A DNA stretch of 64,000 nt from Gloeopeniophorella convolvens (taxonomy: Eukaryota; Basidiomycota; Agaricomycetes; Russulales): the NCBI GenBank assembly GCA_022496205.1, contig WTXD01000027.1:62001-126000 (forward strand), written 5' to 3'. Positions 9,274-21,299 of this stretch are shown in pieces; position 1 is the stretch's first letter, and each line of letters opens with the position of its first letter. Both the position numbers and the translations under genes were made by a program. The notes below the pieces were generated by a model that saw only the letters and a list, made by a program, of their open reading frames with translations, did no database searches and had not been told where the DNA came from.

Positions 9274-12126
9274 GGTGGAAGTGGAAGTGGAGATGGAGGG
9301 TGGTGGGTGAGGAGATGAGTTTCGAGGAGGGGACAGTGGATGTGGACCGCAACCTTGGTCAACAGCTTAAATAGACTTGGTTCCACTGGCGCCTACGTGT
9401 GCCTACAGACACAAACCAAGCTAGTTGAAAAGAACTGTTCAAGTCTGGAAAGCCTCCGACTCGGCTAAGTTTCTGCGCCGAAGAAAACGAGGGTGGTCGG
9501 TGGAGTTGTGGAAAAGGGTCGCCCATGTGCATCGAACCAATCCGGCCGCGCAGAGGACTTTTGCAGGGCTGTTCCCTCCAAGCGTAAAGCCCAAAAGTGA
9601 AGTCCAAGCATGCAGAGAGGCTCAGGTATAGCGCAGAGGAGCAGCGAGCCCTTCCCAGTCCCGGGCGAGCACGATGCGAATCTCGGAGGAAAACATCGGG
9701 AGTTCGAGGATTGGTTGCCATTTCCCGGTAGTCAGCACCGTAACCAAGGAACTTGAGAGAAGATACTGATGCGCAGCGTGCGTCTCTAGCTTGAAGGAAT
9801 TTTTTCGTGGCATGCACAAGAGGTGAATCCGGATTAAGGCACGGGCTTGTAGCAAATGCGTTTATCAACGGGTCAAGCCGGAGTTGCGTCTCGGGTCCGC
9901 CTTGGAAGTTCACGAACGTCTGGCCCCTCGCCGCGCGCGCTCCAGACGTCTCTGCATGTCCTCCGCAAGTAAATGGGCACCCAGCAGAGACTAGGGGCAC
10001 CGTGACCATGCAAAGGGATTTCAAGGGGATCCTCGAGTCCTGCACCGGAACAACGGCCTGATGGCCTGTTCTCATGGAGTTCACAAATTAACATACCCTG
10101 TACCCTCTGCTCGACCCAGAGAGAAAGAGGGGCAACTCGGTGACCGAGCATCTGAACGACGGCTGATTCGCCCAGATATTCTACCCTGTTAGCGTTCCCA
10201 TTAATGTTCTAAGGTGTGTTTGTTACCTTGCTGCTCTCGTCATCCTGACTTCTTCCGCTCATCGCTCAATCAGTGAGCCATTCTTCCCTTAGTCCGCTTG
10301 TGCAGAGCCCCTAATTCATAGCGAGACACTTGTGGCGAGGCTCTGATATCGATAACGCCGGCACACATGAAACGCTATCCAGTGTAAATTATCAGTCCCT
10401 TGAGGAACAAGGCTGGGAAGGGGTGTTTCTGGGGGCCTGTCAGACGCAGGTCAAGGCGTTAGTGACACGATGGTACCGCCAGACCAATTTTGCAACTTCC
10501 CTTTACGATCGGTCGGTAGAAAATACGACTCATCGGTACCAGCCCCCCGGACGCCTTGATTCTGTGGTGATGGCTATTTACGAATTACCGTGCTCTCCAA
10601 GCGTGCGAGGACACCATCTAACTTCCCGCCGTCGCGCAGGCCGCGCGAACGGATAGTTGCAGGGCCCAAATGGACTCCCGGGGTGCGAAGACGCCGGCGA
10701 ACTACGTAGATGACATCGGACGCACCAAAAACGACACATTCATCGAGCTGAATCGGGGCATGCAAGAAATGATCTGATAAACATGTGGCGAGCGCGCAGC
10801 GGACGAAACCGTTTGTATCCACACTCGCATGAGGCGCACCAGTCGACATGTGGTTAGCCATTGTTTGCCTGTCGGCGAGTGCCGTACTCAAAAAAACGAT
10901 TGTTGCCGTCCGGACCCTTCACATGAAGGGAGTGGTCAAGCGGCCTTGCGCGCGTGTGCACGAAACAGACCTTGCATGCGCTCTGGCAGGAGCGCCGCGC
11001 AGCGGCCCGGCTACTATGAGGCTCACGCAGTCTCAGACGTGCTGATATGACCGAACGACCAATCGTACGCCGTATCGTTACCAGCCTGCACCCCTGCATC
11101 AGTTCAAATGTTCAATCCAGGTGAACCAATTTTTATTTATTTACCAGGAAGGAACACAAGCTTGGTGACAAGTCGACATCGATATCGTCGGACACCCGGC
11201 CGATCCGGGTCTGTTCTACCGCTCGTGCACGTCAGATACTTGAAGCAGCGCAACAGCACTGTCCCATACTCCATGGTGAGCATGATACACCTGGTCTATC
11301 CATACGGGATCATCGTCAACTGCGCGAGCTCGCAGAGGTTTGTGCTCTACTCTGCCGCGCCCGCGCGCGAAGGAGACGCATGGGCGACCGGGGCACTCGA
11401 CTGGGTGAACGCCGAGAAAGCATCGCGACAGCGCGGGAGTCCAAAATCACCCAACATTCGAAATTCCGTATTTTGTCAAGCCTTGTATTAGAGCCTCCAG
11501 CAGATATTTTCTCCCCACCGCCGCGGCGAGGGTGACGGGCTCCATGTGAGAGGACATCGGGCTGCATTGGAGGGCCAGAGTGATCCCCCAGAGAGCCGAG
11601 AGAGAACCGAGCCTGCGACGCGCGAGAGCACAAGCTGGAATCCTATGTGAGTCGCATGTGAGCCGGAGAAACTCCTGCTTACCCTCTTCTGCGAGAATAC
11701 CAAGCGCAAGCACAATTGGAGCAGATATCGGAGACAATAAGTGAGCGTTGTGTCGTCAGGGATCGAGGCACCATCACCGCTTGCCACGGTGGCGAAGGTG
11801 CTGAACGTGGAAGGCTGGCGGGGAAAGAGAACGAGCGCTTATGTCGGGCTCTGTTACTTAAAATTATCAAATCAGATGCATGTTTATTATCATATTAATT
11901 AATAGCGGCGATGGAAGATTCGGATCCGGCGAGCTCACTGGCCAGGCCTTGGGCCGCCTGGCTCAGGCTGCCTGCTGCAGAGATGTGGCGATCACGATCT
12001 CGAGTCAAGATTCGCGTTCGAACAAAATAGATGATATGTCAATCTCTGCAGCATTCCTTATTCCACCGTCATTGATTGCTGCTATTCCATTTGGTGCGCA
12101 ACGCACTGCGGGCAAAGTCCAAGAAA
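9274..12126. other. Long gene-poor stretch
   Basis: About 2.85 kb without a supported gene. The longest frame is 241 codons on the minus strand (9359-10084), but it lacks recognisable motifs, sits in the 5' flank of the zinc-finger gene and has biased composition. Near 11,100-11,900 AT content rises and frames are short, as in decayed repeat DNA. No tRNA or recognisable transposase was found. Confidence 0.5.
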
Positions 12127-12201
12127 CCCAGCCTGATCGGCGGCTCGTGATTGGCTAGAAATTATTTTTTCAACCAATCATGAGCCGCCGATCGGCCTGG
12201 G
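12127..12201. repeat. Imperfect palindrome, 28-bp arms, 19-bp loop
   Basis: Arm 12127-12154 (begins CCCAGCCTGATCGG) pairs with 12174-12201 (ends CGATCGGCCTGGG) at 25 of 28 positions; the 19-bp spacer is AT-rich. It could be a foldback MITE relic, the subterminal hairpin of a larger element or a hairpin RNA. It lies 236 bp outside the left 2-kb element. Confidence 0.75.
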
Positions 12202-12437
12202 TACACCGCCAAGGCAAGTTCGGATGGGAACCATGCTAATCTAATCCGTGTGGACCCACCCGGCTTGCTCATGTCTTGCCCACACTTCGTACCACATGTA
12301 TTCCACCGTTCGCCGCCCACCTCTTTCCTATGTCAATACACACCATCTATCCATATGTATGCATCCGGCTCCGTTTGTCAGCACGAAAATTTGGACTGGC
12401 TTGCTGCAAAAGCCTTGTAGCATCAACACACAACAGT

Positions 12438-14483
12438 CTCTACGAAAACCCCCCTGTCTTACTCCTGCTTACCAGGATTAGCCTTTCTTAGCACTCTTAG
12501 AGCTAGATTAGAGCCTGCTTATGCCCATCTTACAGCCTTCAGCTTGCCTGAGTCTTCTGCTCAGCTTCTGCCTTCCTTACATCTGAAAAAAAACCTCTCT
12601 ATACAAAAGAATAGAGATAGTATTGGATATAATCTGTCTAGAGTTTCCCGCCCGCTGCGGTCCCTTGTGCACTGACTGCCGCCGTTCTCGCAGTCGCTAC
12701 CGCCGTTCCCACGCGCGCCACCACCGCCGCTGTCGTCCTTGATCTCGTCGCAGTCGTGGGTGCACGATGCTGGTGGCGGCGGCGGCGGCGTCGTTGTCAT
12801 CGTCGTTGTCATTGTTGTTGTCACCGTCATGGCTGTGCTGCATCGTGGCGTGTCGTGGCCACCGTCGTCGTCACTGGACAGCATCGGGCGGCGGCGGTGT
12901 CGTTATCGTTGTCGTTGCGTCGGGGCCGTGCTGCTCCGCGCGGGAGCAGATACGGGGGTATGGAGTGGGCTTGGCAGTCAACATGGATACCGCATATCAG
13001 ATGCGCCGGTGCACCTCGTTGCGCCCTCCGCGCTAGGTCGTTGGCCGCGCCGCAAGCGCCGCGAGCACGGCGGGCTGGCGGAGAGGGTGACGAGGGGAGG
13101 GGGCCGGTCGCAGGGTGCTGTGCAGGCATCGGGGGTGGTTAGCGCACTGCCGACGCCCGAGGCGGGTACCACGCACCTAGACTTGATGGGCCGGACTGAG
13201 CTACGACACCTCGTTGCATAAGTACAGTGAGGAGGCGGGACGGCGAGGGCAGGAGGCACGGGGCGGCGGACAACCGAAGCGAGGGCGATGAGGCGCGGTG
13301 CGGGGTGACGTGATCGTCACGGACACCAGACGAGGCGGGGGCGCAGCGGCGCCGCGCTTGGCGTTGCCACAGCCGGCGGTGTGGGCAGCGAGCGCGTATG
13401 GTGATGCGGTGGATTCAAGGCGTGGGGGGCGGTGGTAGGCGCGGGGGGACAAGGCGCGGGAGGGCGCCTGAACTGGGGGACATAGATCAGCGCACGGACG
13501 GTGGCACAGGGACTTATAGGCAGTGACTGCGAGGGGCGGCGGTGCGCGTGGGCACCTGGGTGGGCTGGTGCATCTGCGTAGTATGCGCAGTGCGGGGTGC
13601 GCCGCGGTCGCAAACGAGCAGGTCAGGAAGAGTGGGAGCAAGAGGCGATGGATAGCACACCTGTGTGTGTACAACTCAGCCGCCGTTTTCGAAAAACGAC
13701 AAGTCGAACCGTTGGCCTGCAAGGCAAGAACGCGTGACGCGTGATGCGTGATGTGCGTGTGAACTATCCGGCTGAACCCGGTGTCGTACGAAACTTTGCG
13801 ACGCGCGTTGCCACGTCGTTTCGCTCTCTTCTCCTCCCTCCATCTTTCCCCATTTCCCCTCTCCCTTTCCTCTTCCCTTCCCTCCCGCCGTACCTGCAAG
13901 CCCACTACCTGCAAGTTAAGGTCAGTATAGGATGGAACTGGGCATAGGGTGAGTGTTTAGCATGTCCTACATGGGTTTTCTGACTTTATGACTAGTGCAA
14001 GATCTTGCTGGCTTGTTGCTGCCTCGCCTCTCATTATCTCTTGCTTCTTTGACTGGTATAAGGTATGTTTCTTCACTCTTCCATGTACTATTGCTGACTC
14101 TGTTGAGCAGCAGACTCTGGTCCCTGGCTGGATGACTTGTGGTTGAGGGTTAGGGTTGGGTTTCTAAGGTGGGGTTATGTTAGGGTTAGGGTTACTATTA
14201 GCTACTTTAATAGTGTATAATGTTAGTAGTATAATGTTGCAATATTAGCTCCTTTTCACTGCTTCTACATTGTAGTGTGACTATCTTTTCACTAGCTTAT
14301 TTCTGTCTTATTGTGTGCCTTATCTTTGAGTGTTCTTTTAAAGATGCTAATAAGATGTAGGTCTTTTGACTAGTGTGGCAATTTAGATGGATAAGGAAGA
14401 AATAAGCCCAGTTCCCAATAATCACTTATTAAGGACAAAAAAGGTCTTATTTGGTATCATAAGAGGGGAGGGTTTTTGTAGAG
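12438..14483 (+). mobile_element. 2,046-bp TIR element, copy 1 (non-autonomous DNA transposon)
   Basis: Reverse complement of copy 2 (22924-24969), base n matching base 37407-n with no indel; all stretches compared by eye and all translated frames were identical. Each end carries an imperfect terminal inverted repeat of about 24 bp (20 of 24 match): CTCTACGAAAACCC at 12438 and, reversed, CTCTACAAAAACCC ending at 14483. Flanks are GT on both sides (12436-12437, 14484-14485), read as a 2-bp target duplication. Long frames inside (up to 237 codons) are Arg/Pro/Ser-rich without known domains, so transposase must come in trans. It contains TTAGGG-like telomeric repeats. Confidence 0.85.
14146..14193 (+). 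repeat. Interstitial telomere-like TTAGGG repeats in element copy 1
   Basis: Two short runs of GGGTTAGGGTT-type sequence separated by a degenerate G-rich stretch (TTTCTAAGGTGGGGTTATG). The unit equals the fungal and vertebrate telomere unit TTAGGG. The same tract is at 23214-23261 in copy 2, so it is part of the element. Confidence 0.85.
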
Positions 14484-14524
14484 GTGCAACAAGTCCATAA
14501 GTGTATAGGGAGTATCTGATCCCA

Positions 14525-15372
14525 ATGCGAGCGGCGTCGAGCACAGCCAGTAAAGCCATATCAGGGTGAGTTCCATCTTTCAATAATATGAATATTTGCT
14601 TATTGCTACTTGGACACAAGTCTTTATGCCACCGGTGGCCCTCTGGACAGCCAGATCACAGAGTCCCAGGACCCTCGGTTCACGAATCCTGACCGCAGCG
14701 TATCCCCACCATTCAGACTTCGTGAGCCTCACTCGCCCCTTCAAGTATCTCCGGTCCTAGCTCCTGCTGAGCTCAACGTGGGGCCGGGAGATGTTCAGCT
14801 CAAAAGCGTTGCCAGTTCTATGTGAGTATTGCCCAGCTCGTGTGGTCATAATTCTGCTGCTGATCTGCCCATCTCGTGGCCTTTAGGGATCGCTTCACTG
14901 AGTTGCTTGCGTCACCCAGGGTTCCTGATACTGAAACAACCCCCCTCCCGCCGGTCGTAACAATCTCATCACTGCCACCCCTGCTCGCTTGAACCAGGTC
15001 ATCCACGCGGCACACTCGAGACGCGCCCCACCCCAGGAAGTCGCATATACCCCAGTGTGCGAGGGCAAGGCGCCTATGAAGAAGCGCGTGCTGTCTGCCT
15101 CTGCCGGGCAGCCCTCAGCGGTCAAGGCTCGAAAGTCACCGGTGAAACGGCTGGTTTCGTTGGAGCCCACTGGGAGGCCATCGACAGTGGAAGCCCCCCG
15201 TAAGCGACCCCTCGATGAGCTCTGGGCTGACCTGGCTGAGGAGCGCAAATGCCTGGCTGAGTCGCGCAAACGCGTGCGCGAGCTCGAAGAAACGATCATC
15301 GCCCAGATCGGGGTCCCCGGGATCAAGATTGTTCCGACTGGCATGCGTGGTGACCCCATCGTGTTGGGCTAG
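14525..15372 (+). pseudogene. Gene A: unknown coiled-coil-tailed gene of the TE island, one apparent frameshift
   Basis: ATG 14525 begins 40 bp after element copy 1. Three exons with good splice sites: intron 14576-14650 and intron 14822-14886. Exon 2 gives QITESQDPRFTNPDRSV and a Pro/Ser-rich stretch; exon 3 opens MDRFTELLASPRVPDTET. Around 14975-14982 the frame must shift by one base (C-rich tract) to reach the long frame that runs NQVIHAAHSRRAPP, a Lys/Arg-rich region, a predicted coiled coil (LAEERKCLAESRKRVRELEE) and TAG 15370-15372. The C-terminal block IGVPGIKIVPTGMRGDP looks conserved-type, but I do not recognise the family. The single-base gap could be a mutation or a sequence error. 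It converges on gene C. Confidence 0.5.
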
Positions 15373-15842
15373 GGCAATGGGAGGATGATGACATGCGCAG
15401 GACTGTGCCCTCGACAGGTTGAAATCAATAGCATGTAGTCCTTATCGCGGTTTATACAATAAAGTGGCATGTTGCATGCAGTTGTCATTGCTAAACAAGA
15501 ACATGGCGGCGCGAGGCATGTTATCACGCTCCGATCTGGTTGGCAAAGAAAACAGCTATGTCTATATGGTATCTTTGTTCCTACTTCTAATGCAGGAAAT
15601 ACATGGGAGGGGAGGGCGCAGTGCACAACGATGCGGAGGGGAGTGGGGCGCTGGAGTGCTAGTCGCGTTCCGCTTTCGGGCATCCAGCCGGGCCACTCTT
15701 TGCCTGATGCCTCACCCACTGCCGCTGCCCATCCTCGCGGTATGGACTGGTGGGATGGCGGGTGAGCGGGGGACGGAGCGGGGTGTGCCAGCAGAACATG
15801 ACTTGCCGCTCCAACGAGTGAGACTTCTGCTCTTTCGTGGGA
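15373..15842. other. Spacer between convergent genes A and C
   Basis: About 470 bp separating the 3' ends of genes A (+) and C (-). Only short frames; no repeat or RNA gene recognised. Confidence 0.5.
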
Positions 15843-18800
15843 TCATAACTGTGATGAGCTTGGCATTGTATCTGAGCCAGGCAGCACAAATGGGGCCGCG
15901 GTGGTGCCAATGGTTTGATGAGGATGTATGGATGGCCCCATACGAACCACAGTGTCGATACCAGCATCTTCTGCGCTTCGTTTCACACCAGAGCGCTGCT
16001 CGGTGCGCATTGTCTTTGTGAGCTGACGCTTGGCCCGATTGAGTTCCCGCCGGTCAGAGGTGATGACCTGAAGCTTTGATGCAATGTCCCGATGATGCTG
16101 TACGCGGTCTTCAACGACCGGCTTGGCTTGGGTCACATCGGAAGGTAGGACTCGTGCAAGGACATGAGCATTGTGGAGCGCTTGCATGTTTAGAATGAAG
16201 TGGGCGTCATCGACGTGTGAGATGGTTAGGATGTGCCGTTCAGTGCGCTCATGTTCCTGTATCTCATGCACGCTCGAAGCTGTGCTGCACTGGCCCCTCA
16301 GACAGTCATGCTGGATGTTCACCGGCATGTGAAGTTGCTACAATCAGGGTTATTCATGGGTTGTGCATACTGAGCTCTGTTAGACGTACCTCCGCATGAA
16401 AGAGCACAATTTGAGGTTCGATCGGGCGATGGAGGGTTGGCATCTGATATTCAGCGTGCAGCCCTCCAAGTGTGAACCGCTCCATAACGAGATATGTCCC
16501 AGTTGCTGTGGTGTGGCCTGCAGCGCTGGGAGGTACGAATGACCTTGGCACTTGGACAATCTCTATCAATCGTCCAATGATACTTTCGGAGTTCTACAGG
16601 GTATTGACGTCAGTGTAAACAGCGAGCCCCATCGCGGGAGATGCCCGGTGCACGTACGGTTCCGGCAATGACAAAGTCGCCCAGTTTTACTGCGTCTTGG
16701 GTTTGAGAGGTCACTCGCTGGCCACGCAACACTTGAGTGTCATCAGGGCATGTTGGCTGCTCAGCCAGAAGAGCTATTGCGCTAGATGCCTTGGTTTCGC
16801 TCCAGAATGTTTCGCGTTCGTTGACGCGACACAGCTGGATGTCACCTGGCCGACCCGGACAAATCAATTTATAACATATATTATCTCGTGTGCGTAGTTC
16901 ATACCTAGGACAGTCAACATCGGATTCAGCCACCCAAGGTACTCTTGGATCCGTGTCGTTTTCAAGAAAAATTGACGGAGGTCCGGGCCAGCGCGGACCC
17001 ATTTCTCGGTGGTGCTGTCTTGCCACCATCCGCCACTCGTGATGTGTTTGAATCGCGCGAGGCTTGAGAACTTCTGGGAGATGTCGCGGCTGGGTGCCTG
17101 GTGGTTGCTGAGGATGGAACAGAACCTGAAAACAGCATTATAGCACTCAAATACTTCCGTGGATGAGAGAATGGGAGGGCCAAATCGGCGGACATCTTCC
17201 GGCGTATGCGTCAATATATGAAATTTGGGTTTGGCCTTGATACGCTCGGGGTCAGTTGTTGCAACGAGATCTAGAAAGTTGCTGATCTGTTGCTCAAGGT
17301 TCTCCTAGGAGAGACTAAGACCTTCATCGGATAGTACGAGGTGCAATCACTCACACAGTACAAGTCAACGTTGTCGATTTCTGGGTACCACATCTTCGCC
17401 ATCATCCTGCCTGCAGCAAGCCAGATTTTGAAGAGATCCTCATTGACAAGTCCATGTATTGCGAATGGCATTACCTGCGCTAGTTGCTTGAACTGGCGCC
17501 CGATAAGTGCTCCCCGGTACTGGATAAGGTAAGATGCGCGTAAGGGGGGCATATTGAGGCCGCGGATGCTCAAGGACGTTAGGCGTGCTTGAAAGACATC
17601 AAGGGCCTTCGTGCTGGCTAGGTGGTTACAAGTTGCTGCCCAGATATACTTGATCACACCGAGCAGAACCGTGTGAAGCGGTTCCACTGGGGTGTCAAGA
17701 TTCACGTCAAGACCTATACACAATTGAAACCAATGTTAGTATTGCTCCTGGCGACACAACACAATATATGAATCACTTACCGGGTTTGTCACGGACGTGT
17801 CTTTTCGAAGGATTCCTGGACCATCTAGCAGGCTTGAGCCTTCACTGCTAGCTGAGTAATCGAAGAAGCGCTAAAAGTACATATTCCACGGGAATTATTT
17901 CCTTTGCGTTAGGTGCAGGCTTACGTAAGCTGCACATGACGGCACGTGACTCATCTTGTGACTCGTCCCGTGGGATATTAGGGTTAGAAAGGGCTAGAAG
18001 GGCCTAGAGGCCATGGACTTTGGGTTGTGACGTCATGGTGACGTCAGTAGTCTAGATTGTGCTGCGCATGATGTCATCGCTGAGTGAGCATGACGTAGTG
18101 TGGGAAACTGGCTTAGTGAGCGTGAGTAAGGTGCATCAGTCAGCACCAAGTCGCTCAGTCAGCAGCTGCGGAGTTGCTTAGTAAGCGCTCCTCTAGTAGT
18201 ATATAAACCCATGTAGTTGCGCACTTAGGTCCTCAGACTTTCCTCTTGAGGACCAGGTAAGAGTGCCAACAGCCTCTCTGTAGTAGACTACAGTCTAATC
18301 TTGAGGACCAGATTCTTCTACAGTTTGACTCCGTCGTCGCTGCCTTGCACAAAGGTGGTCAAGTTGACGATCGCTCCTGTGTTTCTGGTTGGCGCAAGAC
18401 TCTGCTCTGCGCGAACGCCTCACCGGTTGTCTCAACAACCTTCCTTTTGACCATACTGGTGTTGTGCGGAGTTGGAGCTCCTGCCACAGGGTTCTTCTAG
18501 AAAGGGATTCATAACGTCGCGCTGACTTGTGGCCCACATATCAATCCGCTCCTCGAGTTCTTGTGATGACAACTGGCTGTCCTTGCTGAGCTGAATGCGC
18601 TCCTGTGTGACACGTTGAATGAATTTCTGCGCTAGCGCATCCTTCACGCCAGTCTTGCGTTGCCTGTCTTCCACATCCTGGCCCCGCGTCGCGTCTTGCA
18701 CTTGTGCCAGAACCTCCTACCTTGTTGTTTTCACGCTGCGCTGGCTTCCAGGCTATATAGGTTGCCATGAGCGTTGCACAAGTTGAAACTCGAGGTGGAT

Positions 18801-20922
18801 CTTACCATAAACAGCGCGTGAAATCCCTCTGCGGTGGTCTTCTCTTCCTGTGTCCCACCAACGTTACACCGGCGGCAAAAGCAGTTACCCTTGAGCCCAA
18901 TATGCGATGCCAACTCCGACTGCATTGGGTTATCGGCTGGGAGAGTGGACACGCCGAGCGAGAACATAACTTCCTCGCCAAGATGGCAATCAAACACGAC
19001 GTATCCATCTTTAGTAGCACTGCAAGTTAAAATGCTGTTTATCGGCTGCGCTGAAAGAGGGTACATGTAGTTACACATACCGTATTTGTTCGCATATTCC
19101 GGCCCCTTGCTCCAGGATGCCTGCATGAGGTGATGTCGATACAAACCGGACAAAGTATTCCTGATTAAGAAGCTGTTTGGGGATTCCCGCGTGGGCCAAA
19201 TACCAGTTCCAGTGCTTGTTCCATTGCTTTGAACGGTTTCCAGATACATCATCGCCCCATAGCTTGATCCATACACAAAAGAACGGCCGCCCCTTTGCAC
19301 GTATGTGCGTTGGGTGTGGCATTGCCATGTGCAGTGCATTTTGTGGCGCTACAGGCTGGTGTTCATCAGCTGCTCCTGCTTCGCGAAGAGTAAGATCGCA
19401 CCCTCGAACTGAACAAATCCTTGACCGCGCATGGAGACGATCTCTGGGAAACTCCGTTTGAGGTTTGATACTGGGAGCGAATAGATACACGACAGATCTG
19501 TGTGGAATAATCCATCCTATCAAGTGGTGAGTAAGACCCAGTCCTGCAAGATATGCGCCTGTACACACCCCACTCCGCGTAACCTTGAAGACGTCACTAC
19601 ACATTATCGACTCCCGAACAATCCAGCGCACAGGGAGCACATATGTGCCATCACGGCACTCAGCAAGCTCGTTCACATAGAAATGTTGCCCGGCGTGGAT
19701 GACCATCGGGGTGAGGTGCTCGAGGCCAACCTCGGCCAGCCATTTCTGCGCTTGCCAGGTCTCGACAATCTTGCCTTGGGTATCCTCGGGGTAGAACACC
19801 ATGTGTGGGCGCACCAGAGGATTAGTGAAGTCCTGCAAAAACCTCTCATCAGCTGACATGATTGAGGAAGGAGGATGTGGCATTGTATTGCCGGAACTCA
19901 CCTCTGCAACTTGCGCTGCAATGTCATTAACATAGTATATGTTTCCCTCTGCAGAGACATGGCGGCGTGGTTTTGGACCGATATCTTCTTGTAACTGCTT
20001 TTGAAGTCGACGCAAAGAGTCCAGAGACGGCACATTTTCCGCGCCGCACTCTTTCAGAACAAATAAAAAGGCTTGAAGATGCTTGTCTGACAATCGAAGG
20101 CGTGGCAGATTGTCCAGCATGTCCAGCAGATACATCTATATAATAGCAAGCGCGGATGATCAGTCTGTGATGCAGATTCACTGAGCTGTGGGAATGCACC
20201 ATCTTATTTGGGTATGGTGCCCAGTTATCATTGGACGAGAATGAACTTGCTGGTAGTCGAGGAGGCGGCGCTGGCATGTTATCCGAGTCTGATTCGACCC
20301 CTGGAACACAAGAAATCAATCGTGCATCTATCAATAAAACGTGAGGACACACCTAATTCGAACAGCATATGTGCTACGTTTGTGACAGTTTCATCTTCGT
20401 CACCCCCCTCCCAATCATCCCAGTCAAGCTCGGCGGCACGCGAGAAAGCCTCGGCATCCTCGAGAAGTTGCTCGCGTCTTGCAGTTGCCTGATCGGCGAG
20501 CATGTCTTCACCTGTGGTAAGCACAATCGCGTCACCTTGAGGATCCAAATAGAGATCTGTCAGCTCGTAAGGGGGTGGGAGTGCATGCTGATTTGAGGGA
20601 TGAGTTAGGGAGTTCGACGACATAGCCCCTATCCGCAATTCTGATGAGGCCTCCTGCTGGGCCATGCGCCGATTGCGCTCTCGTGTAGCCTCACGTTCAT
20701 GAGCAGCATCGAAAGCTCGTTGATGTTGTTGACTTTCGATGTGCTGCTTCGCACTGCTACGTGCAATCCATTTTGTGTGACCTGTTTCGCGTGCGCACAA
20801 CGTGCACTGAATTTATGATGTCGATGGATGGAGCTCATATACTGCAAAGCAACAGTTAGTATAAGAATGAGTGTGATGTATAGGATCAAACCTTGATCAA
20901 GCGGCTTGGACTGGATCGGCAT
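15843..20922 (-). pseudogene. Gene C: EnSpm/CACTA-type transposase-like gene, broken by a solo LTR
   Basis: Large multi-exon gene. N-terminal exon: zinc-finger-like CTLCARETGHTKWIARSS followed by KQHIESQQH (C-x2-C...H-x5-H), then a Glu-rich segment with LDWDDWEGGDEDE. Next exon (19071-20135) has FYPEDTQGKIVETWQAQKW and YVNELAECRDGTYVLPVRW. Core blocks follow: DDVSGNRSKQWNKHWNWYL, EYFVRFVSTSPHAG, NPMQSELASHIG, FCRRCNVGG, then NLDTPVEPLHTVLLGVIKY, YRGALIGRQFKQLAQVMPF, PEDVRRFGPPILSSTEVF, FRFCSILSNHQAPSRDI, and a His-rich C-terminus ending at 15843. This order is that of a very numerous Agaricomycete protein family related to Tnp2/CACTA-type transposases; the exact superfamily is uncertain. The 702-bp LTR at 17787-18488 splits it. 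The true start codon is unresolved (ATG 20922 is a candidate). Confidence 0.65.
17787..18488 (+). mobile_element. Solo LTR 2 (702 bp) inside gene C, TSD GGGTT
   Basis: Begins TGTCACGG and ends CTGCCACA (TG...CA ends), flanked on both sides by GGGTT (17782-17786 and 18489-18493), the 5-bp duplication typical of LTR-retrotransposon integration. A TATA box (18200-18207) suggests plus orientation. The region contains repeated short motifs such as GACGTCA and GAGGACCAG. No internal gag/pol is present, so this is a solo LTR left by LTR-LTR recombination or an LTR-derived short element. Removing it with one GGGTT joins NPFLEEP to GLDVNLDTPVEP through an intron in frame. Confidence 0.8.
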
Positions 20923-21299
20923 TGCTCGCTGCTGGGAGCTTTGGGGGAGGTGCACCAGGACGCGCGCAGCAGAGCACTTCTGCCAAGTGGTTCACATGTC
21001 GGCCCTCAAGTGCGCCAAACACCAATCAACTTCAGTCTCGATCGCGGGCGCACAGGAAATTTCTCCCGACTGGCAATTTTGCTTGAAAAAACACCCTGGC
21101 GGCACCAAACTCGATTGCAGCACAATATGCAGCCGTGCTGGCTCTACGCCGCGCGCAGTCTCGCACCCCTAACCCAGCACAGACTCCTATGACAAGCTTC
21201 TTGCCCACTGGCTCTCAAGATAGCCCCCAGATGACGCCAGAGATCAATAGCCCCAGCCAGGATGCACAAGAGCCAACGGCCCCGCATCCTTTCACAGGG

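Noticed and set aside
9359..10084. 241-codon minus-strand frame
   Set aside because: No motif, lies in the 5' flank of the zinc-finger gene, unusual Cys/Arg composition; treated as chance.
13201..13914. 237-codon frame inside each 2-kb element (also 23493-24206)
   Set aside because: Low-complexity Arg/Pro/Ser/His-rich, no transposase motif, and several other frames are equally open in this GC-rich stretch; not called a gene.
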